From contig NC_081852.1 of assembly GCF_963259705.1 (NCBI RefSeq), forward strand, positions 59,954,859 to 60,018,858: a stretch of 64,000 nucleotides of DNA, in the 5' to 3' direction. This stretch comes from Myotis daubentonii. Lineage: Eukaryota > Chordata > Mammalia > Chiroptera > Vespertilionidae. Shown one piece after another: positions 1 through 11,081 of the stretch (position 1 is its first letter; every line of letters begins with the position of its first letter). The notes below the pieces were generated by a model that worked only from the letters and a program-made list of their open reading frames with translations, made no database searches and was not told where the DNA came from. A program made the translations under genes and the position numbers.

Positions 1-280
1 CTCTGCCTCTCCGTTTGTCTCTGTCTCTTTGTCTCTGTACCTCTCTGTCTCTCTGTTTCTGTTTGTCTCTGTGTCTCTCTGTGACTCTCTGTCTCTGTGT
101 GTCTCTCTCTCTCTCTCTGTCTCTCTCTGTCTCTCTCTCTCTGTCTCTCTCTGTCTCTCTGGCTCTCCCTGTTTGTCTCTGTCTGTCTCTGTGTCTCTGT
201 ACCTCTCTGTCTCTGTGTCTCTCTCTGTCTCTCCGTGTCTCTGTGTCTGTCTCTCTCTGCCTGTCTCTCTGTGTGTCCCC
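1..280. repeat. TCTCTG/TCTG pyrimidine microsatellite
   Basis: The first 280 bases are an imperfect TCTCTG/TCTCTGTG array with no purine-rich interruption longer than a few bases. It runs off the left edge of the window, so the full size is unknown. The open frames across it encode only Ser-Leu-Cys-Val repeats and are low-complexity artefacts. Confidence 0.95.
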
Positions 281-2066
281 ACCCCCGTCCCATGTGAGGG
301 CCCATCGCTAGACCAGAGCCTGTGGCGGCGCTCGGACTTCCCGCAGGGTTGCCTTAGATGCCGGATTCCTTATGTGGTGACTGGCTCCATGTTCTCTGGT
401 GCAAAGCAAGTCACCATCCCCCCAGGTTCAAGGGGGAGACTAGGGGTACCAGCCTCCCGTTCCAGGTGGGGGACAGCAGAGCCACATGCAGAAGGGACAC
501 AGTGTGCAGCCAAACGTGGGAGATAAAATGGGCCACGTTAGGGTCCTAAACATACACGCTTCCAGGAGACGCACAGACTGGGAGCGCTCGGGCCACTGAA
601 AGGCCGACGCAGACCCTGACGGGGGACTGGAGCGCTGGGCGGGGAGCCGGAGCGGAGCGCTGCTCAGTGTCCGGGAGATGGTCGCCCGCCCTGGTCCCTC
701 AGGGAGCCCGGAGGCAGTGGCACCTCTGCCCTTAAGGGAACATCTATACCCTCCGGGGTGGCCTCGGGCCATGGACTCACACCTGCTCCCGCCAGTCCTC
801 CCACCACAGCGGGCCACACATGGGCCAATCCGCACGCGTGAGGAGGCCGGGACCTGCACCGGGGACCCTGACCTCTCAGAGTGTCATCTCTGCCCAACGG
901 GATCCGAACGCCGGGCACCAGGTGAGAGGAGAACCAAGGAGACTCACCAGGGAAGGAGTTCACGGGCAACACAGGGAAGGGATCTCCCCTTGGAGGCCTG
1001 ACGCGGCCAGGAGTCTCCTGGGCTCCAGGAGGGAGGGGCGGCTCGGTGAGGGTCAGGGGGACAGCTGAAGCCATGACCCCGAGGACACCAAGCCACGAGC
1101 GGTGCCTCTGCAACCAGAGGTGAAGTATCACGTGCAAACCAAGCTACCCTTGACTTCCTGTCTCCACCCCCAAAAGAGAGGCCCGGCCATCCAGAAAGCC
1201 AGCCAGGGCCGGCTCAGGAGCATCGTGCCGAACATTGTAGGTTTAGGAACTGAAACTCAGTACGTTAATTAGTCCGAATAGCAGGGAACTCACAGCCCAA
1301 GCGCCAGGGGAACCCACGTCAGGCTGTTACTCATGTTCAGCATAAACGGTTTTGAAATCTCCCGGATGCCAATTCAGAGGAGAGGGCGCTCTCCTTGCTG
1401 CCTCTGTGACCCGGAGGACAGGCAGGTCGCGCAGGAAGCCGGGTGGGGTGGGCAGGGTCCCAGGCCCGTGCCCATCCGGCCTGGTCCTGTTGGAGGGCTG
1501 GGTCCTCTGACTGATGTGCCCGTGCGCCCTGGCTTCTCCGAGTTGCTACGACCGTGCTTCCGCTCGGGGATCAAGAAGGAGGTCACAGTCTGTCGGGGGC
1601 ACGTTTGGTTTCGCTTGCACGTAAGGAGCTGGAGCAGACGGCGGGGTGGGGGGTGAGGGGGGCATCCACCCCCCGAGGACAATGTCAGTGAAGTCAGGGC
1701 ACAAGGACTCTCCGTTCTCACCTGCGCATCAACCCTCTTTCCTGACGAGGTTTCTTTTGTTTCTGAGACACCTTGTTCTCATACCTGAATCTCTTTTCAG
1801 ACGTGTGTTGTGAGTTTCCCCTGATGACTAAATCCTGGGGAGGGTATTGAAACACCAAGGTCCCGGGCATATATGTTCCTGACTCTGGATTCACGGACTC
1901 CTGCAGGGAGATCACCCCATCACTGAGTCCACACCCATGGGGGCAACATACCCAAGGGGATGGGACACCCACTGTGTCCACAGCAGAACTTGACATTGGT
2001 GAAGCAATGATTCGGCTCTTAGGACATTTCCTGCTAAAATAACCCCAAGCAAAAAGATCTTTCTTG
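281..2066. other. Unassigned G+C-rich noncoding DNA
   Basis: No gene, RNA or clear repeat was recognised here. The sequence is G+C-rich with scattered CpGs. Short open frames on both strands overlap each other and show no family signature, codon-usage contrast or splice context that would support an exon. Confidence 0.5.
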
Positions 2067-2317
2067 GTGTAAAGCAGTGATGGCGAACCTATGACACGCG
2101 TGTCAGAGGTGACACGCGAACTCATTTTGGGGATTGATTTTTCTTTGTTAAATGGCATTTAAATATATACAATAAATATCAAAAATATAAGTCTTTGTTT
2201 TACTATGGTTGCAAATATCAAATAATTTCTATATGTGACATGGCACCAGAGTTAAGTTAGGGTTTTTCAAAATGCTGACACGCCGAGCTCAAAAGGTTCG
2301 CCATCACTGGTGTAAAG
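2067..2317 (+). mobile_element. hAT-type nonautonomous element, copy 1 (with TSDs)
   Basis: The element occupies 2075-2309 (235 bp). It starts CAGTGATGGCGAACCT and ends with the exact inverted complement, giving 16-bp perfect terminal inverted repeats. It is flanked by a perfect 8-bp duplication, GTGTAAAG, at 2067-2074 and 2310-2317. An 8-bp duplication with CAG...CTG ends is diagnostic of hAT transposons. There is no transposase frame, so it must have been mobilised in trans. The interior is A+T-rich. Two further copies lie at 26974 and 42514. Confidence 0.93.
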
Positions 2318-2332
2318 TAACTGCATTTGGTC

Positions 2333-2579
2333 ATGTGTGTGCATGTATGCATATGTGTATGTACATGCACGTGCACACGAGTGCCTATGTGTACACCCAT
2401 TCATGTGTGCATGCGTGTGAGCGTGCATGTGTGTATGTCTGTATGAGTGTACATACAGGTGTATATGTGCATGCATATATGTATGTGCACATGTATGTAT
2501 GTATTGGTGTGTTTGGGCATACATGTGTGTGTGTGTGAGTGTGTCTCTGCCTATGTGTGCATGTGTGTGCATGTGTTTG
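2333..2579. repeat. GT-rich degenerate dinucleotide tract
   Basis: This is a degenerate TGTG/CATG/TATG alternating purine-pyrimidine tract starting 15 bp after the hAT target duplication. The alternation is favourable for Z-DNA. The 146-residue His/Thr-rich open frame on the minus strand is a by-product of the repeat. Confidence 0.9.
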
Positions 2580-3660
2580 GCGGGGTCCCTGTCATCTGGG
2601 CCCACGTGCTGACAGCACTGGCTAGGAGGGCACCAGGCTGTGCTTCCTGAGGAAAATAGATGCTTTCCCTTCCTGAGACAGATTTTTCCTTTGTGGCATT
2701 TCCTCATGATTTCTGGCTCTGTCTTGTGAGCAAATACAGGACGTACTTAGGGGTTATTTATTATAAATGAAGTAAGCGGAAATGCTCTGGAGAAGAAAGA
2801 AATATGACCACCAGGAAGAAGCAGAAAATTGAGCTTTCAACAAATGCACCTGTGGCTGGCGCTCCATCTGCCGCTGCCTCTCTTTCCTCTTCCTCAACTG
2901 CACTCACACTGACAAGGAGCTAATTAGGTTCTGCCTTTTCAAGAGCAAAAGAGTCGTTAATTTCAGTGTTTAAGATCCCACACTTCTCCTGCCCTTCCGG
3001 AGGCCTGCGGGCACCGCTGGCCCAGCAGCCTTCCGCATGGGGACCCTCGCCGTCCCCCGTCCCCCGGGAGGCTGTGGGTGAGAGCCAGCCGGGCCGGGAG
3101 ACCCCGCAGAGAACCCGTGCCTGAGAGGAGCCCCAGGCTGTCGGGTGACTTTTGGCCCAGACGCACGTCTGCAGCCCCAGCCCACACCCCGCACACCGGG
3201 CCGCGCCTGGCCCAGCACCATGTCTGCAGGAAGTCCGGAGGCTCGGCTCTGCCAGAAACACTGCGGTGAGGGTCACCATTCATCCCTTCATCCACTCACT
3301 GATCACTTCTTATTCACGCCACGTGTGGACGGAGTGTCTACACAACAGAGGAAAATGCCGCATTCTCTGTTTTAGTTCGTGTTTACCTTTTACTCACCTT
3401 TTTTTTTTTTTTTAATGGATGCACCCAATGCCATTTCCCCCCTCTTTCCAGTTATCCAGTGGAGCTGTGTGCAGCTCGCCGATCAGGGTGCCCCTGGCCC
3501 CATGGAAGCGGGCTTGCTGGTGCGTTCTCTCTGCTCTAAGCAGCGAGCAGTCCCGTCAACGGGAAAAGTGGCAGGACTCTGTCTGTCTGTCCTTCCTCAA
3601 CTGGGTAGCCAAGTCTCTCCAGTTAACAGGTGTGTCTGTCTCCCTCGTCCCCAAGCCCCG
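2580..3660. other. Unassigned noncoding DNA
   Basis: No gene or repeat family was recognised. A T-rich run sits at 3401-3414. Overlapping open frames on both strands around 2920-3415 have Pro/Arg/Gly-rich compositions expected from G+C-rich noncoding DNA. Confidence 0.45.
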
Positions 3661-3908
3661 TGCAGACACCCACAGACAGCCCGTGGCGGTCAGGGCCCGT
3701 GCAGACACCCACAGACAACCCGTGGCGGTCAGGGCCCGTGCAGACACCCTCAGACAGCCCGTGGCGGTCAGGGCCTGTGCAGACACCCACAGACAGCCCG
3801 TGGCGGTCAGGGCCTGTGCAGACACCCACAGACAGCCCGTAGCGGTCAGGGCCCGTGCAGACACCCTCAGACAGCCCGTGGCGGTCAGGGCCCGTGCAGA
3901 CACCCTCA
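3661..3908. repeat. 39-bp minisatellite, about 6.4 copies
   Basis: Successive repeat starts are exactly 39 bp apart: TGCAGACACCC begins at 3661, 3700, 3739, 3778, 3817, 3856 and 3895. Copies differ at a few sites (CCACAG/CCTCAG, GGGCCC/GGGCCT, GTGGCG/GTAGCG). Because 39 is divisible by three, several frames stay open on both strands with a 13-residue period. Those frames are artefacts. Confidence 0.97.
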
Positions 3909-6900
3909 TCACCCATGGCAGCGTTCAGTGCTCATTTAAGACAGTCCGAGAAGGCGGCCTCATCTCTGTGCAGTCACACCTACAGCCACTCTCAAAGCCG
4001 ACCCGGAGCCATCGGTGAGTGCCTGGACCCGTGGCACCCCTCTCCAGCCCTGCAGGACTGTCACCAAGGCCGAGTCCCGCTGCCCTGCCCCCAAGCCAGC
4101 CGCTGTGTCATCCTCTGCGGGGACAGCTGTCTGAAGGGAAATGCGGGGAACGCTCTGTTCAGGACACAGCAGTGTAGCGTTGGTGTTTATTTGCTCCATT
4201 GAGAACATGGCCAGTTCCATTAAGGTGGGAGGGAGAGAACTCTTTCTCTGGCCGTTACCAGGCTCGCCAGGAGAAGTGCCCATTTCCCACCGCTGGGTAG
4301 TGAGTGGCCTCCTTTCAAAGCCCAGAAACATCAGACCAGACCCAGGGCTCCTGTCTCCCAGCAATGACGAAGCCGCTGTCCCGCCCGAAGCCAGACTTGG
4401 CAGAGCTGGGTCCCGCCCCCGCTCACCACGACTCTGTCCTCCGGCCACAGGAAGTGGGTCTGTTGGCAGACGGAGCACAAACCTCAAGATCCTGCAAATA
4501 CAACGGAAGGGAAACGAAGGCCCAGAGGAGGGACGCTCTGGGGGGTTCTGACAACCGCCCAGCATTTTAAAGGGTACAGCGGGGGGGGCCAGGAACTAGG
4601 GGTTTCTCGTCTCCAACAGTCTCACCAAATCCTGTTTCCTACGAGGTCCTCCTCACCCTGCAACATTGCCTGCAGCCCCTCACGAGCTCAGGTTGCCTCT
4701 TCCTGTCATGAGTAATGACCTCACCGGATGATCGGTACCTGTCCACGCAGGCACGGAAGCTCCGTGCAGGCCAGTCCCGGCACCAGCTGCTCCCCGGGGC
4801 CCAGCACTGAGCGCGCGAGAGGCCTCTCTGTACAGTCGCACACAGTCACTCACTCACTCACGGACACACATATTCATCAGAGAACAGAAGTACAACTCCT
4901 ATATCTATGAATGAGCGAGCTGGATACGTCCTCGTGGCCATCTTGCACTTTTGCCAAGTGGTAATGGCCCTCTAGGCAAGGTATCGACGTCCAGGGCGCT
5001 GTGTAAGGAATGCATTAGTGGCAGAGCTAGAGGGTTACGGAGCGCACTGCGGGGGCGAGGCCCTGGGCTCTGGCCGCCGGGGCCCGGCTCTCCCGGGGCT
5101 GGTGCTCGGGAACCGTGGTCTGGCGCTCCCTTCTGGGAAGCCATCCGCCTAGCCCTGGTGGAGCCTCTGCAAATCCCCGAGGCAGATGCTCTTTCGATTA
5201 AATATTAAAGATGAGGAAGGAGGACGGGAGAAAAAGCCGGAGGCACGAAGCCTCCCTCCAGGCAACATTCCTTTGGAAAAGCAGTGGGCAGCCAAGCTTT
5301 GGATGGTGCCGTATGCCCGGTGCACCAGCTGCCTGGTGTCCATCACAGTGGGCTCGTACACGTGGGACGGCGTCTCTCTCCCGTCCAGCCTCTTCTGGCT
5401 GTGAGGCCCTTCAGGGTGAACGGCCTGGGCTCTGCCCCAGCTTCCCTGGGGGGGCAGGGGGAGGCCAATGGAGGGCACTAAGGCCCCACACTCCAGTCAG
5501 CAGGGCCACACCCTTGCAGAATGACACCCCCTCACTGGGTGCCAGGGTTCCCAGGGATCTCAGAAGCCCAGGCCTGGGCTGCATCTGTGATAGACAGTTT
5601 GAGGGTTTGCAGAGAATGTGAGAAGACTGGTGCCCCAGCCCCAGCACGCTCCTGCACAGCCGCCCCGCGCCCCCCACGCCCCCGCTGGCCAGCCGGCCCC
5701 GTCAGTGCTGTGGCTCTTCTCAGGCTACAGGAGGCGAGGCGGGAGTCTGAAATGTCCCAATTCCCGGCAAATCGAAGCTTGAGTCCCCTGTGGAGCATAA
5801 ACGCATCGGGCTATTTATGTCTCTCCTTCCTGCTGGGAAAATCCACTTTGAACACTTGAGCCCCAGAGCCGCTGGCCGAGGAGCGTTTTAATTTGTGTGA
5901 GGACCTGGCGCTGCGTGCGGCAGCCGCCTGGCAACAGAGAAGAGAGAAAGCGGAGGGGCCGGTCTTGCCCCCTGACGGCTGGAGCTTGGCATGCGTGGCA
6001 GGCCCTCTGCTCTCGCTGACGACTGCCCAGGGCTGTGACAGACTGTGGGGCCGAGGATGCGGTCAGCACCGTCCTGCCCGCTCAGAGCGAGCGGCCGCAC
6101 TGCGAGACGCCTCATCAGAGGAGCTGACTGTGTAACGTTGTTTGGAGAACCAGCACAGCAGGCTCCATGAGGCCCCCCTGCCCGGCTGTGGCTTTGGAAG
6201 GCGCCTTGTCCCTAGAGGTGGGGGGTCGGGGGGAGAGGGGAGGCTGAATTCCGAAAGCAACGGGCGTGGCCAGGGGCAGGAGCGGAGGGAATTTTTGAGG
6301 CTCTTCCAGGAAGATCATCGGGGCCTTTTCTTGGGCGCTTAAAGGAGGATGGGAGGGTGCTCGTGGTCCTGGAGCCGGAGCTGGGCCACCGGGCGGGAAA
6401 GGGCTGTAAAGCAGACTGCTGGTCCTCACGCCGGGGGAGCAGGGGCACTTCTGTCCCCCACGTCCCCTCCCCCGATTCTGCCCGACATCCTAACTGGGGC
6501 CGCTGGGAGCTTCCCCGCTGGGCACCAAGGAGACAGGCGCATGAACCATCTGCTCGCTACATCAACTCACCACCACCCACCCAGGCTGGGGGCCACCGGC
6601 CAGAGAGGGGCGGGCCTGGCTGAGCCCGGCTGGACTTGGCCTGCCCAGGGGGCCCCGCTGGCCCTGCTGTGCCGAGGGGAGATTCTGAGAACAGACATGA
6701 GTGGACCCTGCTCCACTCCGCAGGGACCTTTCCCTGAGCCCCCCTAGCCTGTACCAACAGGGTGACTTCTAACCCCTGAGCCTTCCGGGGATGCTGTGCT
6801 TTCTCCCTGGCCTAGAAGGTTCCGCAGTCCTGGCCCTACAGGCATTTCTGTGACCGAGTGTCTCCCAAGTGCACCCAGCAGGGCCAGAGGAGACCCTGCC

Positions 6901-8006
6901 CAGGGAGAATGGGGGAAAGGACCCCTCCCTGCTGGGGGCCCCGTGCTCCGCCCACCCCAGGGGCCCTCTGTACAAATCCTTCCAGCCTCGGCTGGAGCAC
7001 AGACCCTCCACACCCACCTGAACACCTGGGGTCCCACCTGGCATGGCACCTGGGCACTGCTGCCTGAGAGGCAGAGCACTCCCAGGACCCCCCTGCAGGG
7101 CAGGCACTCAGCTTGGTGCCCCAAGCGCCATGGCCTGTTCTCCTGCTCAGACCCTGCTGGGTCCTAGAGTTCCTTCTCAGCTGTCCCCACGGGCCCTGCA
7201 CACCTTTCCGGACCATGTCCTTTCCCGTCCGTCCAGCGGCCTGGCTTATCTTCAGCCAGAAAAGCAGGCCCCTCCGTTTTCACCCCTTGGACATCCGGGT
7301 GAAGACAGGAGATCCCCTTGCTCTCGGCAACCAGAGCAGGAGATTCCCACCGCTGTGGCTCCCACGTCTGAAGCCTTGGGCCACTCCCAGGCAACCTACA
7401 GCGAAGACAATCCATCCCAAAAGGTCCCTGCCTCTCACCGCCCCTCCCCGCCTCCAGCCTCCTGGCTCCCACCACTTTGGAAACAGCAGAACATCTGCCG
7501 GTGCACGCGGCGTGATTTGTTTGGCAAACACAACGCGCCAGAACATGTGCTGTCTGTCAGCACATGGAAGAGCAGACACATCGTTCCCTCGCGAGCCGTG
7601 GGCTTCTGTGTAACCGGGGTCTGGAGGGCGTGAGGAGGCCATCAGCTGGATAAATAGAATCCCACCTGCACCGCCAGTCATCCAGGCACAGCGACGCCAA
7701 GCCCAGAGGAAGCTGGCTGCCGAGAACAGGGGAAACTGAGGAAGGGACTCAGGCGCAACCGAAGGACTTAGTCTGCAGGGGATGTCCCCAACGCCCCGTG
7801 TGATGGGCAAATGCCCAGTTCTGAAGGACCTGCACCCACGGGGAGGACATGGGGAGGTCTGCAGAGCTGTGAGGAGCAGGTGGCCACGCTGAAGACCAGG
7901 ACTGTCCCTGCAGGTCAGCTGCACCTAGCAACACCTGGGAAGGTTAGGGGGAAGGGGCCTGGGGAGGAAGAATGACAGCCCACCAGACACACACTCGTCC
8001 AATTAG
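3909..8006. other. Unassigned G+C-rich noncoding DNA
   Basis: About 4 kb with no recognised gene, RNA gene or repeat family. It is G+C-rich with moderate CpG. Dozens of short overlapping open frames occur on both strands, as expected by chance in such DNA. A short TCAC run lies near 4848-4861. An old, eroded repeat cannot be excluded. Confidence 0.4.
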
Positions 8007-8326
8007 GAGCTCTGCCGGGAGCCGGTCCATCCTTGCTGTTTCAAGGGACCTGGCATATATGGCATACGGTTCTTAATATGTTTGCTCACCTTCTTGGCGC
8101 TGTGTTTTAACCAAGGTCACCTCTCTGAGAAAGGTTGTTTCCCCAGGTAGGGATTTTCCCCTGAAGTTAGGGAGGGAATAAAACCTCTTAACTAAGTGCC
8201 AGGCGGGTAATTAATCACTTTAACCACGAACAATCATGCTTAAACTACATAATCTTTTCTCCCTGGAATGGAGATAAGAAACGCCCTAACCTTTGTAATA
8301 GAGATTGATAGGATTGAATCAACTGG

Positions 8327-8334
8327 TATAAATA
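8327..8334 (+). promoter_or_regulatory. TATA box of the solo LTR
   Basis: TATAAATA lies 314 bp into the LTR and 434 bp before its end, a normal position for the U3/R boundary promoter. Transcription would be expected to begin about 25-30 bp downstream, near 8355-8365. Whether it is active cannot be judged from sequence. Confidence 0.55.
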
Positions 8335-8344
8335 CAGTTGTAAC

Positions 8345-8675
8345 AAGACAGAAACACACAGAACTTAGAACACAGAACTTAGAAGACAGAACTCAGGAGA
8401 CAGAATTCAGAAGACAGAACCTACGCGGAACCTGGAGATGGAGGAGCTTCGATGGAGAGAACATGGCAAGGGATCCTGGACTGAACCTGACTGCAGAGGT
8501 TGGCAAGAGAGCCTGACTAGAACCTGGTGACCGAACCTGGCTGGAGATCTCAGACAGAACCTGGCTGAAGAACCTAGCGAGGGAACATGGCTACAGAACC
8601 TCGCTGGAGATCCTAAGCAGAACCTCTCTGGAGATCGAGACCAGAACTTGGCTGGAGATCCTGGCTAGGCTGCTG
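8345..8675 (+). repeat. Degenerate short tandem motifs inside the LTR R/U5 region
   Basis: Two related series lie downstream of the TATA box. At 8350-8410, ACAGAACTTAGAA-like words recur every 12-16 bp. At 8533-8670, GAACCTGGCTGGAGAT-like words recur about every 24 bp (for example GAACCTGGCTGGAGAT at 8533, with variants carrying CTCGCTGG, CTCTCTGG and CTTGGCTGG). The arrays are imperfect, so they predate this insertion or arose by slippage in the family. Confidence 0.7.
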
Positions 8676-8774
8676 ATCAACTGAACGCTGTCTCCGTGTC
8701 ATTCCTTCTTCGCCGACTCCGTCCACACCTTTGGGGACCCCTGGACCCGCTGGGGTTGGACCCCAGCAGGGCTC

Positions 8775-9419
8775 ACGGCCCTGCAGGGAGGTCCTGAGAA
8801 GCCCACACTGGGCAGGGGCCAGGGGACACAGCTCACACGGGGACACAGCACAGGTGGCACACCGCACCGGTGGAACCAGATGAGGGCAGTTTGTTTTGAG
8901 GCCACAGTTTGTCTACTCAGGGGGCTTGGCCACCCCCCAACACTGCTGAGCCACATCACGAGGCCACAGCGCACTTCAGACCTGCCTCCAGCCAGCCCTG
9001 CCCCTGGCTCGGCCTCCCCTGCCCGGCCCCGGCCCTGGCCCACAGCGCGGGCTCCCAGCAGTGGGAGGGCCTGCTGCCAGGTGGGCGGCTGGGTCAGGCA
9101 GCCCTGCCAGGCCTGGCTACAGAGGACACAAGGTACCCAGACATCCACCTCTCGGCCTTCCTCAATAAGGGAGGGTTTGCCCAACGTTTTCATGGTTTGG
9201 AGGGAGAACAAGGTGTTTGAAAAGCAATAAACACCTGACCTCCACAGGCAGGGGGCGCCTTCTCATAGCCCACCTGGGCGGGGAGGGACGCGCCCTCTGA
9301 CTCTGAGTCAGTAGCCTGTGTGGGGCTGTTCGGCGAGCAGCTCGGCCACGAGGGCTCTTGACGGTGACCCTGCCTTGGAGCCGGCCAGAGAGAAATCCCT
9401 CTCAGACAGCCGGGGGGGC
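8775..9419. other. Unassigned noncoding DNA
   Basis: No gene or repeat recognised. G+C-rich at the left. A CCACAGGCAGGGGGCGCC stretch near 9242-9259 is loosely CTCF-like but mismatches the core at two positions. Confidence 0.4.
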
Positions 9420-9740
9420 TATCGGCTTCATTAGCAAACATGCAAATCAGCGCCAGAGCGTCATATCCAGGCCATGACACAGGAGGTGATTCAGGGACTG
9501 ATCTGCTGGCGAGGAGGGCTGTGCGTCCGTGTCCGCCTGTTATGTGGATACAAACACTGTTTGTCAACGGAGAGGTTGACATGGCCCATATGTTAAAACG
9601 TTTCTATTTTGAAACTCCCAATACATCAGATGTTATTTATTTCCTATTTAACGTTTAAATGAGGAGGAAATATTTACCCCCCGAGCAAATCAAGGCCAGA
9701 ACCACAATCTCGCGAAGGTCAGCTTCTATCACTTTGGTTA
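9420..9740. other. A+T-rich unique island, candidate regulatory element
   Basis: An abrupt A+T-rich stretch lies inside G+C-rich DNA, with CATTAGCAAACATGCAAAT-type words, TTATTTATTT, and TTAATTGG near 9738. It has no repeat signature. Such islands are often conserved enhancers, but conservation cannot be seen from one sequence, so this is a low-confidence candidate. Confidence 0.3.
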
Positions 9741-11081
9741 ATTGGATCTGTCTTCAAAGCCACACTGCCGACACTTGCGGGGCCGCGGAGGGCACGGGGC
9801 TGTGGAGACTGATGGGCGTGAGGCCTGGGCACCCAGCCGTCCTCCTGCCATGTTCCTGAGGGCAGCGATGGGGCTGGCGGCACCCTCGGGTCGTCCTGGA
9901 TCGGTGAATGAAGGTCTGTGCCCGGGAGATTGGCAGCCTGCTGCGTGCGCCTGTCTCCAGAGTCTGTTTCCTTCAACCCCACAGAGAATCCAATGCCTGC
10001 CCAAGCGCTGTGGTGTGTGGCTGCAGGGGAGACCTGAGCCGGGGTTTGTGCTGCGGCCACACCGGGAGGCCGCGGGGTGCCCCATCCTCGTGGCTGCCGC
10101 CGCCCATCCTTCTCCTGATTCTGTGTGAGGCTGGGATCACAGGGCCTCACACACCCCTCTCTCTCTTTGTGTCCAAACCGGTTTCTGTTCAAACCCAGAG
10201 AGGGTTCCTGAGCATAAAGTGAGAAGAAACAGCAAATCCGAACTGCCCTTCCCTGGAGGGAGCCCGAGCGCGACTGGTGGGCGCTGGTGGGAATCAGAGG
10301 GGCCGAGAGGGGCCTGGCGCGCGTGTCGGGCGCGGAGGTGCCCACGCAGGCCCTGTCGTGCTTGTTCCTGGCGGTCAGCAGGCAGCACGCCTCCTGCCTG
10401 TGGTTGGCGGCGGTGGGTGCTGTAGCATTAATGAAGCCCGAGCGTGGACCTCTTGTAGATTGGAGTCAGACGAGCCGATTTCTGCAGCATGAGACGGCAG
10501 GACGTAATTGAACGTTATGCTCACCTTGTTTTACTAAGTTTGGGGTTATTTTGAGGCTTCCTTGTTTTTTTAAGCACAATTCCATTAACCTGCCGCAGCG
10601 GGCAGCTGGCAGGGACCATAGTCATGTCCACGGGAGAAGCAGGAGGCGGGGTTTCTGCAGGGCCACTCCACCAGCCCCCCGGTGGCCCGTGCCTCTCCTC
10701 ACTGCGATGAGCAGCACACCCAGCCCCAGGGAAGGAGAGACTGTTCTAAAGCACCGTTACCGCGGGTGGGGAGGCCCCTCGCCAGGAGCTCTGCAGGAGC
10801 CACAGTTCAGGGAGACGGCGTTCTCTTTACAGGGAGGAGTGAGCAAGGCTCGAAAGACCTGGGTGCGGGCGAGGAGCGGCTGCTGTGATGGGACCGCTGA
10901 TCAGGGATGTTCTTGGGAACTGCTGTTAGGAAGAGGTTAGTCCACAGAGGTTAGGAAGGGGTGCTCATGCACAGCCCCCCAGTTCTCCTCTTACAATCGC
11001 TGGGTGCTCCCTAGTGCTCATGCTGCTGCCATGCCAGCCTCCAGGGAGCCGCCCTCGCCCACAGCTCCTGTCCCTCCCCCT
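9741..11081. other. Unassigned noncoding DNA
   Basis: No gene or repeat family recognised. G+C-rich with scattered CpG, and short overlapping open frames on both strands without signatures. Confidence 0.4.

Larger units (their letters stand above)
8007..8774 (+). mobile_element. Solo LTR of an endogenous retrovirus (class II-like), with TSDs
   Basis: The LTR runs from 8013 to 8768 (756 bp), begins TG and ends CA. It is flanked by GAGCTC (8007-8012) and GGGCTC (8769-8774), a 6-bp duplication with one mismatch. No internal retroviral region or second LTR follows, so it is a solo LTR left by recombination. A TATA word (TATAAATA) lies at 8327-8334. An AATAAA at 8177 is upstream of it and unlikely to be the functional poly(A) signal. 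Six-bp duplications are typical of class II (betaretrovirus/IAP/ERVK-like) elements. The class call rests on that and is less certain than the boundaries. Confidence 0.85.

Noticed and set aside
15..526. Ser-Leu-Cys repeat frames at the left edge
   Set aside because: Translation of a TCTCTG microsatellite, not a membrane or secreted protein.
2333..2579. The GT-rich tract as part of the hAT element
   Set aside because: It starts outside the exact 8-bp target duplication, so it is flanking host sequence.
3661..3908. CRISPR-like array
   Set aside because: The repeats are directly abutting 39-bp units without unique spacers, and the DNA is mammalian.
8177..8182. AATAAA as the poly(A) signal of the solo LTR
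   Set aside because: It lies about 150 bp upstream of the TATA box, so it would be in U3 and could not end a transcript begun at that promoter.
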